Notes: a model not told the origin generated them from the letters alone. Shown: positions 41,149-50,212, numbered from the stretch's first letter. The stretch is DNA of 64,000 nt from JTS-RE9 sp964649195 (GCA_964649195.1 CAZYPK010000007.1:1-64000), one strand, 5' to 3'. Translations and numbers: made by a program.

Positions 41149-43287
41149 TCACACTTCGCCCTTCATCTTCACGCCACCGCGCGGCTCCTGAAGGGCGACG
41201 CCGAAGTCGTGATAGCCGCGCATCTGGATGCCGAGCATGTTGAAGTCGGCGTCGGCGCTCTCGACGGTGGGCCGCTCCTGGCCGTTGAGGAATGCGGCCT
41301 CGATGACGGGCATGTCGTTGGGGTCGGCCAGCAGATACCACGCCTTGGCCGATGCGCCGGTGTAGGTCGCATTGGACAGGTAGCTTGAGCGCACGACTTT
41401 GAACTTGCCCGCGTGCGGGTTGCTCACCGGCAACTTGGTGTTGGCAGTCGTGTCGCGCAGCTCGGTCGAGTTCATCAGCTGCGATGACTTGACCAGCAGC
41501 GCGTTGGGCACGAGCAGGATCATCGGCGACACGGCCAGCGGGTGACCGTCCGGATCGACCTGGTTGAGGAACAGGAGTTCCGCCGCCGTGAGGCCATCGA
41601 TGCCGATCACGGTGTCAGCACCTTCGGCGTAGTTCTTGTTGCCAGAGGAGAAAAAGGCCGAGTTGGCGAGGAAAGCGGTCCAGAAGACCTCGTTGAGTTT
41701 CAAGGCCGCGCCACGGCCCAGCCGGCGCGGCACGGCGGTCAGGGCATCGAGGTCATCGTTGATGATGTCGCGCCGGTCGATGGAGAACATGCGACCGTAG
41801 GTGCGGGCCTGGTTGGTGTAGCTCGTCTCACCGACCGTCGCATGCTTGAGTTCACCGCCCGGGGCGACCTCCTCGTACTGGAAGCCGCCGGTGAGCGAGT
41901 AGCTGGACACCTGCTTGAAGTCACGCACGGGCCGGATCGCGGCGATCTCGCGCCACGTTGACTCGACGGCCTCGAAGCCAGCGCGGAGGAATTTGTTCGC
42001 CACGTTGGAGAGGATGCCAGGAAGGCTCAGCGTGCTGGGACCGCCACCGGATGCTTCCAGTGTGCTACTTCCGGGGGCCGCGAAAGCAAACCGCAAAAGG
42101 GATTGGATATCCGACCGGCCCGCGCCGTGATAGCCGTTGGCCTGCGCGAAGGTGAGCAGCAGTTCGCCCAGGCCCAGACCGTGGCGGTAGCGCTGGCCGG
42201 CGGCATGGAGCACCGGCTCGGCATACTGCTTCTCCACGTCCTCAAGACCACCAGAGAGGCACAGCGCCGCCTCGAGCACCTGTGCATCGCTGGCAACGGC
42301 CTGCCGGACCATGATGCCCGGGGCGCGGCGGGAAAGACGCAGCACTTCGAGTTCGTAGCGCTGCACGTCCCATTTCGCTTCGAGCGCCGCCTTGCTGATC
42401 CGGTCCAGGTCATCGGCCAATTCGGGGCGATCGGTGGCGATCTTGGCCGTCATGGTGACGATGCGGGTGCGGCGGTCATGCTCCGCGCGAGAACGAGCGA
42501 GAATCTGTTCCAGATCCGCTCCGTTCGCGGCACCGTCGGAAGCGCCTGCACCACCGGTGGTGATCGCGGCGGTGATCTTGCCGGGTGTGCCAAGCGTGCC
42601 TGACGAACCGGGCGAGGCGGATGCGGCCTCCGCGCTGGAGGCGGACGGGTTGAGCACGCTGGCGTTCGTGTTGCTTTCAGACATGATGATGGACTCCGTG
42701 CCGCCACCACCGGTACCTCCGGAAGCAGCGGCGATGTTGGCGGTGGTGTTACCGTCGGCCCCGAGGTCGACGAAACTGATCTCTCCGAGTGTGGTCTTGC
42801 GGGCCACATACACAGGCCCTTCAAAGCGCCGGCCGTTGACCATCACGTATTTGCCGGCCTTGACGTGTTCGACTTCGTGCACAGTGGTGCCGATGGAGGC
42901 CTGCCACGGGAAGCCGCGCTTGCCGCTCGTGACTATTTCTTTGGCGGCGGGCGTGTCACGCGACACGAGGCCTTCGGCGATGAGCTTGCCGCCCTCGACC
43001 GAGATGCGCTCCGTGTGTCCCACACCGGCGTGCATGCTGTGGCCAAAGCGGATCGGCCTGCGCTGCGACGGGATCGCGAGGCCTTGCAAGTCGACGACTA
43101 CGGGATTGCGCCAGCCGTCGACTCGCATGGCATCACCGGTGTAGGCGACCATCGAAAACCGAGGCAGCTTTTCTCCTGCAGGCGATTCCTCGGCGCTTGC
43201 AGCCTGCACATCCAGGCAGACAGAGCCACACGCGAAGGCGAGGCCGGCGGGAACTTCATTCATGTTTTGATGGGCAGGCGCGGTCAT
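41149..43287 (-). CDS. Prohead protease-major capsid fusion protein
   Basis: 712 residues. The N-terminal about 190 residues look like an HK97-type (S78) prohead protease: RFGHSMHAGVGHTERI, EGLVSRDTPAAKEIV, GFPWQASIGTTVHEVE, GEISFVDLGAD. A Gly/Ser/Thr-rich linker follows, then a helical scaffold-like region and the capsid domain (LGRGAALKLNEVFWTAFLAN, GIDGLTAAELLFLNQVDPDG). An internal ATG at 42684 with GGAG 9 nt upstream lies exactly in the linker and could yield free capsid protein. It overlaps the portal stop by ATGA. Confidence 0.82.
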   Translation of the reverse strand: MTAPAHQNMNEVPAGLAFACGSVCLDVQAASAEESPAGEKLPRFSMVAYTGDAMRVDGWRNPVVVDLQGLAIPSQRRPIRFGHSMHAGVGHTERISVEGGKLIAEGLVSRDTPAAKEIVTSGKRGFPWQASIGTTVHEVEHVKAGKYVMVNGRRFEGPVYVARKTTLGEISFVDLGADGNTTANIAAASGGTGGGGTESIIMSESNTNASVLNPSASSAEAASASPGSSGTLGTPGKITAAITTGGAGASDGAANGADLEQILARSRAEHDRRTRIVTMTAKIATDRPELADDLDRISKAALEAKWDVQRYELEVLRLSRRAPGIMVRQAVASDAQVLEAALCLSGGLEDVEKQYAEPVLHAAGQRYRHGLGLGELLLTFAQANGYHGAGRSDIQSLLRFAFAAPGSSTLEASGGGPSTLSLPGILSNVANKFLRAGFEAVESTWREIAAIRPVRDFKQVSSYSLTGGFQYEEVAPGGELKHATVGETSYTNQARTYGRMFSIDRRDIINDDLDALTAVPRRLGRGAALKLNEVFWTAFLANSAFFSSGNKNYAEGADTVIGIDGLTAAELLFLNQVDPDGHPLAVSPMILLVPNALLVKSSQLMNSTELRDTTANTKLPVSNPHAGKFKVVRSSYLSNATYTGASAKAWYLLADPNDMPVIEAAFLNGQERPTVESADADFNMLGIQMRGYHDFGVALQEPRGGVKMKGEV

Positions 43288-44774
43288 CGGTCCTCCTTGA
43301 GGACCTGGATGTCCTCGTCTTCGTCGCGGGTGTCAGAGGTCTGAGCCGGGTTCGGTACAGGCTGCTCCTGTAGACCCAACTCGCGCATCAGCGCCTGTTC
43401 GCGAGCCCGCTGCCGTAATTGCGTTTCCCAGTCCTTGCCTTGGCGTGCGTACTCGGCAGCGAGTGTGGTGGTGTGATTGGCCAGACGCTGGGCCTGAGCG
43501 TTCGCCTCCTTGGCCGGATCGACATGCTCGTGTCCATCCCAGAACCACTGATGCGACCCCCGCAAGCGCTCCTTCGATGCGCTGAGCGTGCGCATCGACT
43601 GGGGCAGTAGCCCTTCGATGAGCACCGCCTCCGCAAGCCAGGCATGGAGAAGACGATCGAGCACGACCGCTTCGAGGTGCGACTGCTCGATGTGGATGCT
43701 CTTGAAATAGGTCTGATGATCGAGACGCCCCGAGGCGTAGTTGTAGCCCGAGGAGTTGCCTGCCGCGACGTTGAAGGGCATGTTCAGGCAACGAGCGATC
43801 TCGTTGAGAATCTCCCGCTTGAACATCTCGTAGGTCGTCGCCGGCTGCTCGGCCTTGATCTGTGACGGCTCCCAACCTTCGGGGCTGAAGAGCGCCGTGT
43901 TGGGCACCATCTCCATCTCCGTCATCGGCTCGACCTCGGCGGCCTCGCCTCCGGCGGGGATGTTCGTCTTCATGACGATGGAGATGTTGGCGGCGCTTTC
44001 AGCGGCAGCGAGTACAGCCAGCGTGTAGCGACGCAACTGGGCAAACAGCGGCAGCGCCGGCGTGATGTCCGGCACGCCACGGGCCTGCTCAGGCCGGTCG
44101 GGCCGGAAGTAGTGGATCATCGTCTCCGCAGGGATGCGTTCGTATTCCCTGCCGGCGGACCAGAAGTGCAGGTCGCCAGGGTGATATCGCAGCAGGTGGT
44201 ACTCGATCGGATTGCCGACGGCGTCGAAGACGATGCCGTCAATCTCTGGAAGTCGCCCTGAAGAGGGAATCATCACAGGCGCAGCGCTGGGGGATGCGAT
44301 GCGCACGGCTTCGACAAGCCGCAGGTCGAGCTGGATCGGGTGATCGATCTCCGGGTTGTTCACCATCAGCGCGAAGACTTCGCCGCTCTCGGCCCGCGAC
44401 ATTCTCATGGTGCGCAGCTTCTGGGCCAGTCCAACGGCATCGGCCCAGGCGGCAAACGATTCTTCGATGATGCGATTGACACCCGCGTCCTCCAGCAGCA
44501 TCTGCAGACCCGGGCCGGTGCCCACCACGTCATTGGCCAGCGTCAGCACGATGCCGCGAGCGTAGGAGTTGTTGGCGACCTCATAACGGGCGCGGTTGCG
44601 CAGCACGCGGCGCACCTCGGCGCTCATCGCCGTGTTGGGCGAAAGCCCATCGGCGTTGGCCCAGTGCCGGCGGTTGTCGGCGGTCGTCTGGGCGGCGTCG
44701 TACCTGGCGCGCAAGACCCGCGCCGGCGCTGACGCCTTCACCGACTTCGTTTTGGACCAGGGCCAGAATCGCAT
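43284..44774 (-). CDS. Phage portal protein (lambda family)
   Basis: 496 residues. Typical regions: RARYDAAQTTADNRRHWANA, RRVLRNRARYEVANNSYARG, IHYFRPDRPEQARGVPDITP, then NMPFNVAAGNSSGYNYASGR. The dodecameric portal is the DNA channel of the head. The Gln/Arg-rich end probably faces the head interior. Confidence 0.9.
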   Translation of the reverse strand: MRFWPWSKTKSVKASAPARVLRARYDAAQTTADNRRHWANADGLSPNTAMSAEVRRVLRNRARYEVANNSYARGIVLTLANDVVGTGPGLQMLLEDAGVNRIIEESFAAWADAVGLAQKLRTMRMSRAESGEVFALMVNNPEIDHPIQLDLRLVEAVRIASPSAAPVMIPSSGRLPEIDGIVFDAVGNPIEYHLLRYHPGDLHFWSAGREYERIPAETMIHYFRPDRPEQARGVPDITPALPLFAQLRRYTLAVLAAAESAANISIVMKTNIPAGGEAAEVEPMTEMEMVPNTALFSPEGWEPSQIKAEQPATTYEMFKREILNEIARCLNMPFNVAAGNSSGYNYASGRLDHQTYFKSIHIEQSHLEAVVLDRLLHAWLAEAVLIEGLLPQSMRTLSASKERLRGSHQWFWDGHEHVDPAKEANAQAQRLANHTTTLAAEYARQGKDWETQLRQRAREQALMRELGLQEQPVPNPAQTSDTRDEDEDIQVLKEDR

Positions 44775-44777
44775 GGA

Positions 44778-44975
44778 TCAAACGGCTCCAGGGGGAACGA
44801 TCTTCACGCGGGTGAATGCCTTGACGGGATTCTTCTTCGCTTCCTTGGCGGCCAAATACTTGTCCGCCTCGATTTGGTCGGGCAGTGGGTGCTGCTCGGC
44901 GCTGACGCCATCACCGCTGGCCTTCTTGGGGCCTTGAGCGCTTTCCTTGATGGCGTCTTTCAGGTCGTCAGACAT
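44778..44975 (-). CDS. Small phage protein between terminase and portal genes
   Basis: 65 residues, highly charged: MSDDLKDAIKESAQGPKKAS, then EADKYLAAKEAKKNPVKAF. It has a strong GAGGAGG ribosome site and directly precedes the portal gene, where gpW-like joining proteins are commonly encoded. It is not clearly gpW. Confidence 0.6.
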   Translation of the reverse strand: MSDDLKDAIKESAQGPKKASGDGVSAEQHPLPDQIEADKYLAAKEAKKNPVKAFTRVKIVPPGAV

Positions 44976-44983
44976 TGCGTTGC

Positions 44984-45004
44984 CTCCTCAACTACCTACT
45001 GAGG
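44984..45004 (-). promoter_or_regulatory. Leader copy 1 of a repeated GTAGGTAGT-type motif
   Basis: On the minus strand this reads CAGTAGGTAGTTGAGGAGG just before the 65-residue gene. Related copies precede the genes at 58799 and 63841. The motif contains the Shine-Dalgarno, so it may be a translation-control leader or a regulator site near it. Confidence 0.55.
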
Positions 45005-45072
45005 CGCAGCGCGATGTGTCCGGCGTGACAATGGTCGAATGTCGCGCGGGTTCCAGATATGGAAAAAAAACG

Positions 45073-45288
45073 TCACTGATCAGTGGACATGACTCGCTCG
45101 CAGGTCGTGACGCGCCGCCCGCAGTGCCGACAGCGCCGGTATCGGATGATCATCCGATGTGCCTTGCGCGTATGGTCCACGTAGAAGTGCCTGCATCCGC
45201 ATTCGCGGCATTCAAGCCCGCGTGAAGTGTCGTCGTCCTGCAGCGAAGGCGGCCATGCCTTGCGATTGGAGTTGGTTTCGGACATCAA
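45073..45288 (-). CDS. Small four-cysteine zinc-ribbon protein
   Basis: 71 residues. CRECGCRHFYVDHTRKAH, then RRCRHCGRRVTTCERV, form a treble-clef/zinc-ribbon reminiscent of the NrdR N-terminal domain. It overlaps the terminase stop... by ATGA and probably binds nucleic acid or protein during packaging or late regulation. Function unknown. Confidence 0.7.
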   Translation of the reverse strand: MMSETNSNRKAWPPSLQDDDTSRGLECRECGCRHFYVDHTRKAHRMIIRYRRCRHCGRRVTTCERVMSTDQ

Positions 45289-47558
45289 TCAGCCCTCCTC
45301 AGATCCGCCTGGGTGTATCGCTTGCGCTCTCGGATGGGCGCGGTCTCGCCGGAAGTCTTCACGCCGCACATCGATGCGGCGGCGCAGCAGCCGACCATGC
45401 AGTCGAACCAGTGGTTGTCCGGCCGAGTCGGACGCGGCGACCACTCGCGCACCACACGCCCCAGTCCTGTCGTCTCCACCCAGGACTCCGAACGCGCGAC
45501 ATGCTCGGCAAAGAGATCGTGGCCATCACCCTTGCAATCGAACATATTCAGCGAGCCGCGATCGCCTGCCGCGGTGATGAAGCCGGTGTGCACGAACGCC
45601 TTCCAGTAGTTGACATCCACCAGCACATGCGGGAACTCGCCCGTGCGGCGCACATTGGGCACGTACCAGAAGTGACCGTGCACCTCGCCGGGGTGCCGGC
45701 TGTAGCTCGACAGTGGTTTGCGACTAGCCCGAATGCCCAGGCCCTTGGCGAGCATCATTGCCGTACCACCGACCTTGCGCTTCACCTCCGCGACGATCCC
45801 GGGCTTGTATCCCATGTCCACCAGCAGGCGATCGATCTTCATCAGTCCGCCGCCGCGCCGCCACTCGCGCGTGAGATACGTCGAGACGAGTTTCTCCAGG
45901 CCGGCCTGGATCGCACCATCGGTGCCATGCCCGGGAAACGCCCTGCCCAGAGTGCGCGGGGCGCTGGCAAGCGTAAAACCCTGCCTCGTTTGCTGTGGAA
46001 ACGTGCCATAATCGATGACGTGCCCCGTGAAATCCTCCTGCCAGGCGCAGACGCAGTAATAGAGCAGCTTGTCGTGCACGTCGATGAACATTGTCAGCTT
46101 GGTGCATCCACCGGGCACCTCGCCCCGCGCGTGACCGCTGACTTTGGCGCACACCTGATCGGGTGTCAGGATCTGATCGTTGAACTGTTCGAGGACCGGC
46201 TCGTTCTGGTACTCGCTGGCGAAGGCGTCCAGTCCGACCTTCAGCCGCAGGTTCATCGCGTGCTGGATTGCCGAGAGTTCCGACTTGCGATCGAAGCGCT
46301 CAGGCCAGGCGACCCTCGCGCCCTTATCCATCTCGGGCTGGTTCTCTCGGTAGAACTGTGTCGCGGCGGCATGTCCGCGCGACTCACGGATGTGGCGATA
46401 GTCCTCCCAGAGCCGCTCGCTGACCGGGAACGCATAGACGAGCTTGGTGCATTCGCTTTCCCACTCGGGGTTCTGCTCGCGGTCCAATACCTGGTCCGCC
46501 AGATCACCATCGTAAATCTTCGTGCAGGTGAGGACCGCCGCGATCTGCTCTCCGGGTCCGGCCATACCCAGCACATCGCCGTTGAGCAGTTCCACACGCC
46601 GACGTGTCTGCGTCGGTGACGCGGCCGATTGCCGCGTCTGCGGATCGTCGAGAAGCACGAGCGACGGTCGGATGATTGAACCATCGGCGCGGGTGTGCTG
46701 CTGGCCGCGCATGTTGGCATCCAGACTCGTGGTCGTGATGATCGAACCGCACGAAGGACTGGCTTCCAATCCTTCGTCACGAAGCCTCCGGGGCAGATGA
46801 TCGCCTTCGATGGTCGGGAAGACGAGTTTCTCCTGGCCCCAGTGGACATGCGTGAGCCGACCTTCGATGTGCTGCTGAAGCTGCCGCTTTGAACTGTTCT
46901 CTAGCGATCGCAACGGATGCACCGCTTCGGGAAAGTCCGCCATCAGCAGAGGATTCTCGAGGATGTGCTTCTTCACCGGGAGGAGAAGCTCTTTCGCGCG
47001 ATCATCGGCCGCACCGATGAGGCAGACGAACGGGCGGTAGCCATAGAGGATCGCCCATAGCGCCGAGCATCGGGCCAGGGTCGTCTTGCCGCTTCCGCGA
47101 GGCATGGCGAAGGCGAAGAGGCCACCATCTCGCACCGCCTTCTCGATGCGCTGGATCACGCGCAGATGGTCATCGGACCACCGCCGATGAAATGCGGTGG
47201 CGAAGTAGGTCTCGCAAAACTCACGGAACGATTCCCCGCAGGCCAAGCGCCGCTCGTAGTCTTCGATCTCCGGGATCGGATGGATGTCCTGCGCCGCCTT
47301 TGTGGCGGCGCGGTTGCGCTCGGCCTGCTTGCGCCGAGCTTGGGCGTAGTCGGCCTTGGGCTTGGGCGGCGTCTCCAGTTCATGCACCAGCCAGCGGACG
47401 TAGCGCACCAGATGGATGTGCGTGCCGTCACCGAAACGCAGACCCCCCGCATCCATCTGCCTCCGCAGCCTGGCGCGCGACAGCACCACCCCCTGGGGCG
47501 TGGCATTGACGATCTGAAGCAGATCGCCTGGCGACAGCTTGGCGGGATCGATCGCCAT
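45285..47558 (-). CDS. Phage terminase large subunit
   Basis: 757 residues from the ATG at 47558 with GGAG 5 nt upstream; a GTG six bases earlier overlaps the previous stop. ATPase motifs: FAMPRGSGKTTLARCSALWA (Walker A) and PSLVLLDDPQT (Walker B). The C-terminal third contains Asp-rich nuclease-like segments (KLTMFIDVHDKLLYY, DRLLVDMGYKPGIV). It is longer than most terminases. It packages DNA into the prohead. Confidence 0.88.
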   Translation of the reverse strand: MAIDPAKLSPGDLLQIVNATPQGVVLSRARLRRQMDAGGLRFGDGTHIHLVRYVRWLVHELETPPKPKADYAQARRKQAERNRAATKAAQDIHPIPEIEDYERRLACGESFREFCETYFATAFHRRWSDDHLRVIQRIEKAVRDGGLFAFAMPRGSGKTTLARCSALWAILYGYRPFVCLIGAADDRAKELLLPVKKHILENPLLMADFPEAVHPLRSLENSSKRQLQQHIEGRLTHVHWGQEKLVFPTIEGDHLPRRLRDEGLEASPSCGSIITTTSLDANMRGQQHTRADGSIIRPSLVLLDDPQTRQSAASPTQTRRRVELLNGDVLGMAGPGEQIAAVLTCTKIYDGDLADQVLDREQNPEWESECTKLVYAFPVSERLWEDYRHIRESRGHAAATQFYRENQPEMDKGARVAWPERFDRKSELSAIQHAMNLRLKVGLDAFASEYQNEPVLEQFNDQILTPDQVCAKVSGHARGEVPGGCTKLTMFIDVHDKLLYYCVCAWQEDFTGHVIDYGTFPQQTRQGFTLASAPRTLGRAFPGHGTDGAIQAGLEKLVSTYLTREWRRGGGLMKIDRLLVDMGYKPGIVAEVKRKVGGTAMMLAKGLGIRASRKPLSSYSRHPGEVHGHFWYVPNVRRTGEFPHVLVDVNYWKAFVHTGFITAAGDRGSLNMFDCKGDGHDLFAEHVARSESWVETTGLGRVVREWSPRPTRPDNHWFDCMVGCCAAASMCGVKTSGETAPIRERKRYTQADLRRAD

Positions 47559-47560
47559 CT

Positions 47561-47836
47561 TCACTCCGTGTTCTCGGCGCTGGCAGCGCCGTGGTCCTTG
47601 AGCCGCTGGTTGAGCCAGGCGGCGTACTGGATCAGGTTCATCGTGCCGTCCTGATTTCTGGGCGCGCCAAGATCGACGTGCCGGTGCACGGTGGCTGCAG
47701 GCAGGCCGAGCATGCGAGCCAGGGCGTCCGGGCCGATCGCCGCCGGATTCACGACATCGCGCCCTGGCGAACCGCCGGACACCGAGACGGAGCCCGCGGT
47801 AGTAAGTGCTGGGGTTTCAGAAGGAATTGAGGTCAT
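47561..47836 (-). CDS. Putative small terminase / HTH protein
   Basis: 91 residues from the ATG at 47836. Ser/Thr-rich start, then a helix-turn-helix-like segment (PDALARMLGLPAATVHRHVD) and a C-terminal helix (LIQYAAWLNQRLKDHG). Directly before the large terminase with overlapping codons, which fits a small terminase subunit recognising packaging sites. Confidence 0.6.
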   Translation of the reverse strand: MTSIPSETPALTTAGSVSVSGGSPGRDVVNPAAIGPDALARMLGLPAATVHRHVDLGAPRNQDGTMNLIQYAAWLNQRLKDHGAASAENTE

Positions 47837-47940
47837 CACAGCTTTCTCTCATGAAGTTGCCCACATCGCGAAATGGGCCTTGATGTTTGTTCGAACAGTT
47901 GCCCTGATGTGGTCGTTCGCACACCAAAGGAGCAACGCGA

Positions 47941-48143
47941 TGACGAACGCAACGAAAACGAACCGACGCCTGGCACCGGGCACGCAGGTGGTCAGCCGCG
48001 AAGACGGCGAGGCCGGACGGATCGTGCGGGTCAGCACCTTCCGACGCAACGGAATCGACGCCTGGTCGTACCTGGTCGACACCGCCTACGGCCGCGAGAT
48101 TTGGGATGCCAGCGACCTCTTCCTGACCGACGCCACGAACTGA
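47941..48143 (+). CDS. Small phage protein (rightward cluster, gene 1)
   Basis: 67 residues from the ATG at 47941 after AAAGGAG. RLAPGTQVVSREDGEAGRIV and RNGIDAWSYLVDTAYGREIW suggest a small beta-barrel (SH3-like) protein. Family unknown. First of five co-oriented short genes lying opposite to all neighbouring phage operons. Confidence 0.6.
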
Positions 48144-48179
48144 ACCGCAAGACACGCCAACCACGAAAGGACCACGACC

Positions 48180-48446
48180 ATGAGAACCACACGCATCGAA
48201 CTCGAAGGCAGCGCCGGCCGCGTAACGATCGAACGCACCCCCGGAAGTGCGACGATCCGGATCGACAGCATGATCCGAGAGCCCAAGAACGAGCAGGCTT
48301 GGAAGACCTGGGAGATCGAGGCACGCATCGACGACGAAGCGCTCTTCAAGATCGCGGAAGAGATTCAACGCCGCTGCGATGGTAAGACCGGCAGCAACAG
48401 CATGGTGCACGACTACTACCGCGAGATGCAGCGCTTCCAAGATTGA
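48180..48446 (+). CDS. Small phage protein (rightward cluster, gene 2)
   Basis: 88 residues: MRTTRIELEGSAGRVTIERT, strands followed by a helix (DEALFKIAEEIQRRCDG). Preceded by a CACGCCAACCA element shared with gene 3. No family recognised. Confidence 0.6.
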   Translation: MRTTRIELEGSAGRVTIERTPGSATIRIDSMIREPKNEQAWKTWEIEARIDDEALFKIAEEIQRRCDGKTGSNSMVHDYYREMQRFQD

Positions 48447-48488
48447 AACGACACCACGCCAACCATCACCACCAACCAGGAGCACGCC

Positions 48489-48725
48489 ATGACAAAGAAA
48501 CAGCCCACCGCAGAAGAGACCTACGACCAGCGCCGCAACGACATCGCCCGCGTCCTCGACTGGCTCGACCTCGAACTGGATCGCCACAGCACCGATGCGA
48601 AAGCGACCCCCAAAGACTGGGGGCACGCGGGCGACCTCGGGCACATCAGAGAGAAGCTCATCGAGACGCTGGCGTTCATTTCCAACAGCGAACCCAAAGA
48701 GATCGAAGACCTGCTCGCAGAGTGA
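48489..48725 (+). CDS. Small phage protein (rightward cluster, gene 3)
   Basis: 78 residues, acidic and helical: TYDQRRNDIARVLDWLDLEL and LGHIREKLIETLAFI. Shine-Dalgarno CAGGAG. Its stop codon touches a strong terminator. No family recognised. Confidence 0.6.
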   Translation: MTKKQPTAEETYDQRRNDIARVLDWLDLELDRHSTDAKATPKDWGHAGDLGHIREKLIETLAFISNSEPKEIEDLLAE

Positions 48726-48757
48726 CCAAGGCCCCGTAATGGGGCCTTGGTTGTTTT
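48726..48757 (+). terminator. Rho-independent terminator after gene 3
   Basis: Perfect 10-bp stem CCAAGGCCCC / GGGGCCTTGG (48726-48735, 48741-48750) with loop GTAAT, followed by TTGTTTT. It ends transcription of the first three small genes and separates them from the next two. Confidence 0.9.
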
Positions 48758-48771
48758 CAGCCCCCGGAGGC

Positions 48772-48798
48772 ACGGCCTGGCCAGCCCGAACGCGGCCA
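48772..48798 (+). repeat. Repeated leader element, copy 1
   Basis: ACGGCCTGGCCAGCC at 48772-48786 followed by CGAACGCGGCCA. It recurs at 49126 before the next gene, at nearly the same distance from the start codon (39 and 41 bases). It includes the palindrome TGGCCA and is a candidate regulatory site. Confidence 0.7.
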
Positions 48799-48810
48799 CG
48801 GAGATTCAAC

Positions 48811-49104
48811 ATGAGCGACACGAAACCACCACGACCCTGCCTCGCCTGCGGACGCCATCCAAGCGCCACGCAACCGCCCGACCCGGCGCTCTGCGAACGC
48901 TGCCTCGATCGGGCCGGCACACCGCTGAAACCCGGCGACCGCGTGGTCAACAGCGTCGACGAGAACAGCAGCGGTTTCGTCGTGGGCATCGAGGACGACA
49001 CGACCATCGTCGTTCGGACCGCCAGCGGCGAGCACATCCACCTGCCGCTTGAAGACCTGATCACCATCGACCACCGACGACGGGGCGCGTTGCCCCGCCG
49101 TTGA
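48811..49104 (+). CDS. Small zinc-finger-like phage protein
   Basis: 97 residues. CLACGRHPSATQPPDPALCE, then RCLD, gives a possible Cys4 knuckle. A small barrel follows (GTPLKPGDRVVNSVDENSSG, DDTTIVVRTASGEH). No family recognised. Confidence 0.6.
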   Translation: MSDTKPPRPCLACGRHPSATQPPDPALCERCLDRAGTPLKPGDRVVNSVDENSSGFVVGIEDDTTIVVRTASGEHIHLPLEDLITIDHRRRGALPRR

Positions 49105-49125
49105 TTCCACGCCCCATCGAGGGCA

Positions 49126-49152
49126 ACGGCCTGGCCAGCCGCAACACGGCCA
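49126..49152 (+). repeat. Repeated leader element, copy 2
   Basis: ACGGCCTGGCCAGCC at 49126-49140, then GCAACACGGCCA. Partner of the element at 48772, 41 bases before the ATG at 49167. Confidence 0.7.
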
Positions 49153-49166
49153 AAGGAAACATTGCC

Positions 49167-49850
49167 ATGAGCAAGAAGACCACCAACGTGAAGAAGCCCG
49201 CCACCAAGAAGAGCGCGACGCCCAAGGCGACGCCAGCCACATCGCTGATGCCCGCACCCGAAGTGCTGGCTGCGGTGCCCAGCTACGACAAGAAGGAGAA
49301 GCGATGGGAACTGTCGATCTGCGAAGGCAAGTTCGAACACTTCGTACTTGCCGAAACCTTTGAGACCGACGATGCGGCGAAGGCCGCAGGCGAGACGTGG
49401 CTCGCCGCGTACACCAGGACCGACGAAGCGGGTCGACGCAAAGCACTGGGCTGGAAGCCAGCGAAGTCCGGCGGCAAGACGATCGGCGAACTGGCGAGCG
49501 CGATGGAGAAGAAGGTCAAGGGCCAGAAGCCAAGTGCGACCACGGATGTCGCAACGCCCAAGGCCAAGCGTGAACCGAAGGCGAAGAAAGAGAGCACGCG
49601 CGGCCCCAGCGGATTGGATGTCGCCGCCCAGATGCTTAAGGACGCCGGGGGTCCGATGAAGTGCAAAGAGATGGTTGAGCAGATGATCGCCAAGGGCCTC
49701 TGGTCCACGAACGGCAAGACGCCCAGCGCCACCATCTACGCCGCCATCATTCGTGAGATCGCAGAGAAAGGTAAAGACGCACGGTTCACCAAGGTCGATC
49801 GCGGCTCCTTCGCGTACAACGCCGCCCCCGGAAGCGTGGAGGGCAAGTGA
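49167..49850 (+). CDS. HARE-HTH winged-helix protein
   Basis: 227 residues from the ATG at 49167 after AAAGGAA. The N-terminus is a Lys/Thr-rich basic tail reminiscent of histone tails. A central part has KKEKRWELSICEGKFEHFVL and the C-terminal 70 residues form a HARE-HTH domain (GLDVAAQMLKDAGGPMKCKE, then ALW-like AKGLWSTNGKTPSATIYAAI). HARE-HTH domains are proposed to read modified DNA bases, which is notable near a DNA methyltransferase and a phosphorothioation locus. Confidence 0.75.
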   Translation: MSKKTTNVKKPATKKSATPKATPATSLMPAPEVLAAVPSYDKKEKRWELSICEGKFEHFVLAETFETDDAAKAAGETWLAAYTRTDEAGRRKALGWKPAKSGGKTIGELASAMEKKVKGQKPSATTDVATPKAKREPKAKKESTRGPSGLDVAAQMLKDAGGPMKCKEMVEQMIAKGLWSTNGKTPSATIYAAIIREIAEKGKDARFTKVDRGSFAYNAAPGSVEGK

Positions 49851-49853
49851 GCG

Positions 49854-50210
49854 ATGAAGACGAACCTTCCCAATCGCGATGTGACCTTCGCCATCCTCGA
49901 TGGTCACCTGGTGCGCACCACCACTGGCTCCGATGGCCGCACCTACACCCAGCGGTGCAGCCGGGCGATCTACGAGACCGTGGCCCACGCGGTCAGCGAG
50001 ACGCCGATGGAAGGCGATGGCACCACCGGCCAGGAGATCGCCAAACGCGAAGGCGTGCCGTTCACGCAGGCCAACGTCGCCTACGAGTTCATGAAGGAAC
50101 GCAGCGTGCTGGTGGTCAGGCGCAAGCGCGGCTACCCGGCCTCCATCACCGCATTTGAAGATGCGATGATCGAGTTCCTGGCGCTCGGAGAAGAAGAGCC
50201 GACGACCTGA
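49854..50210 (+). CDS. Small phage protein (rightward cluster, last gene)
   Basis: 118 residues, starting 3 bases after the HARE-HTH stop. Contains EIAKREGVPFTQANVAYEFM, a likely helix-turn-helix, and a basic strand (LVVRRKRGYPAS). Possibly a DNA-binding partner of its neighbour; family unknown. Confidence 0.6.
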   Translation: MKTNLPNRDVTFAILDGHLVRTTTGSDGRTYTQRCSRAIYETVAHAVSETPMEGDGTTGQEIAKREGVPFTQANVAYEFMKERSVLVVRRKRGYPASITAFEDAMIEFLALGEEEPTT

Positions 50211-50212
50211 CA

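Noticed and set aside
45159..46619. 486-codon plus-strand open frame
   Set aside because: Antisense to the terminase large subunit.
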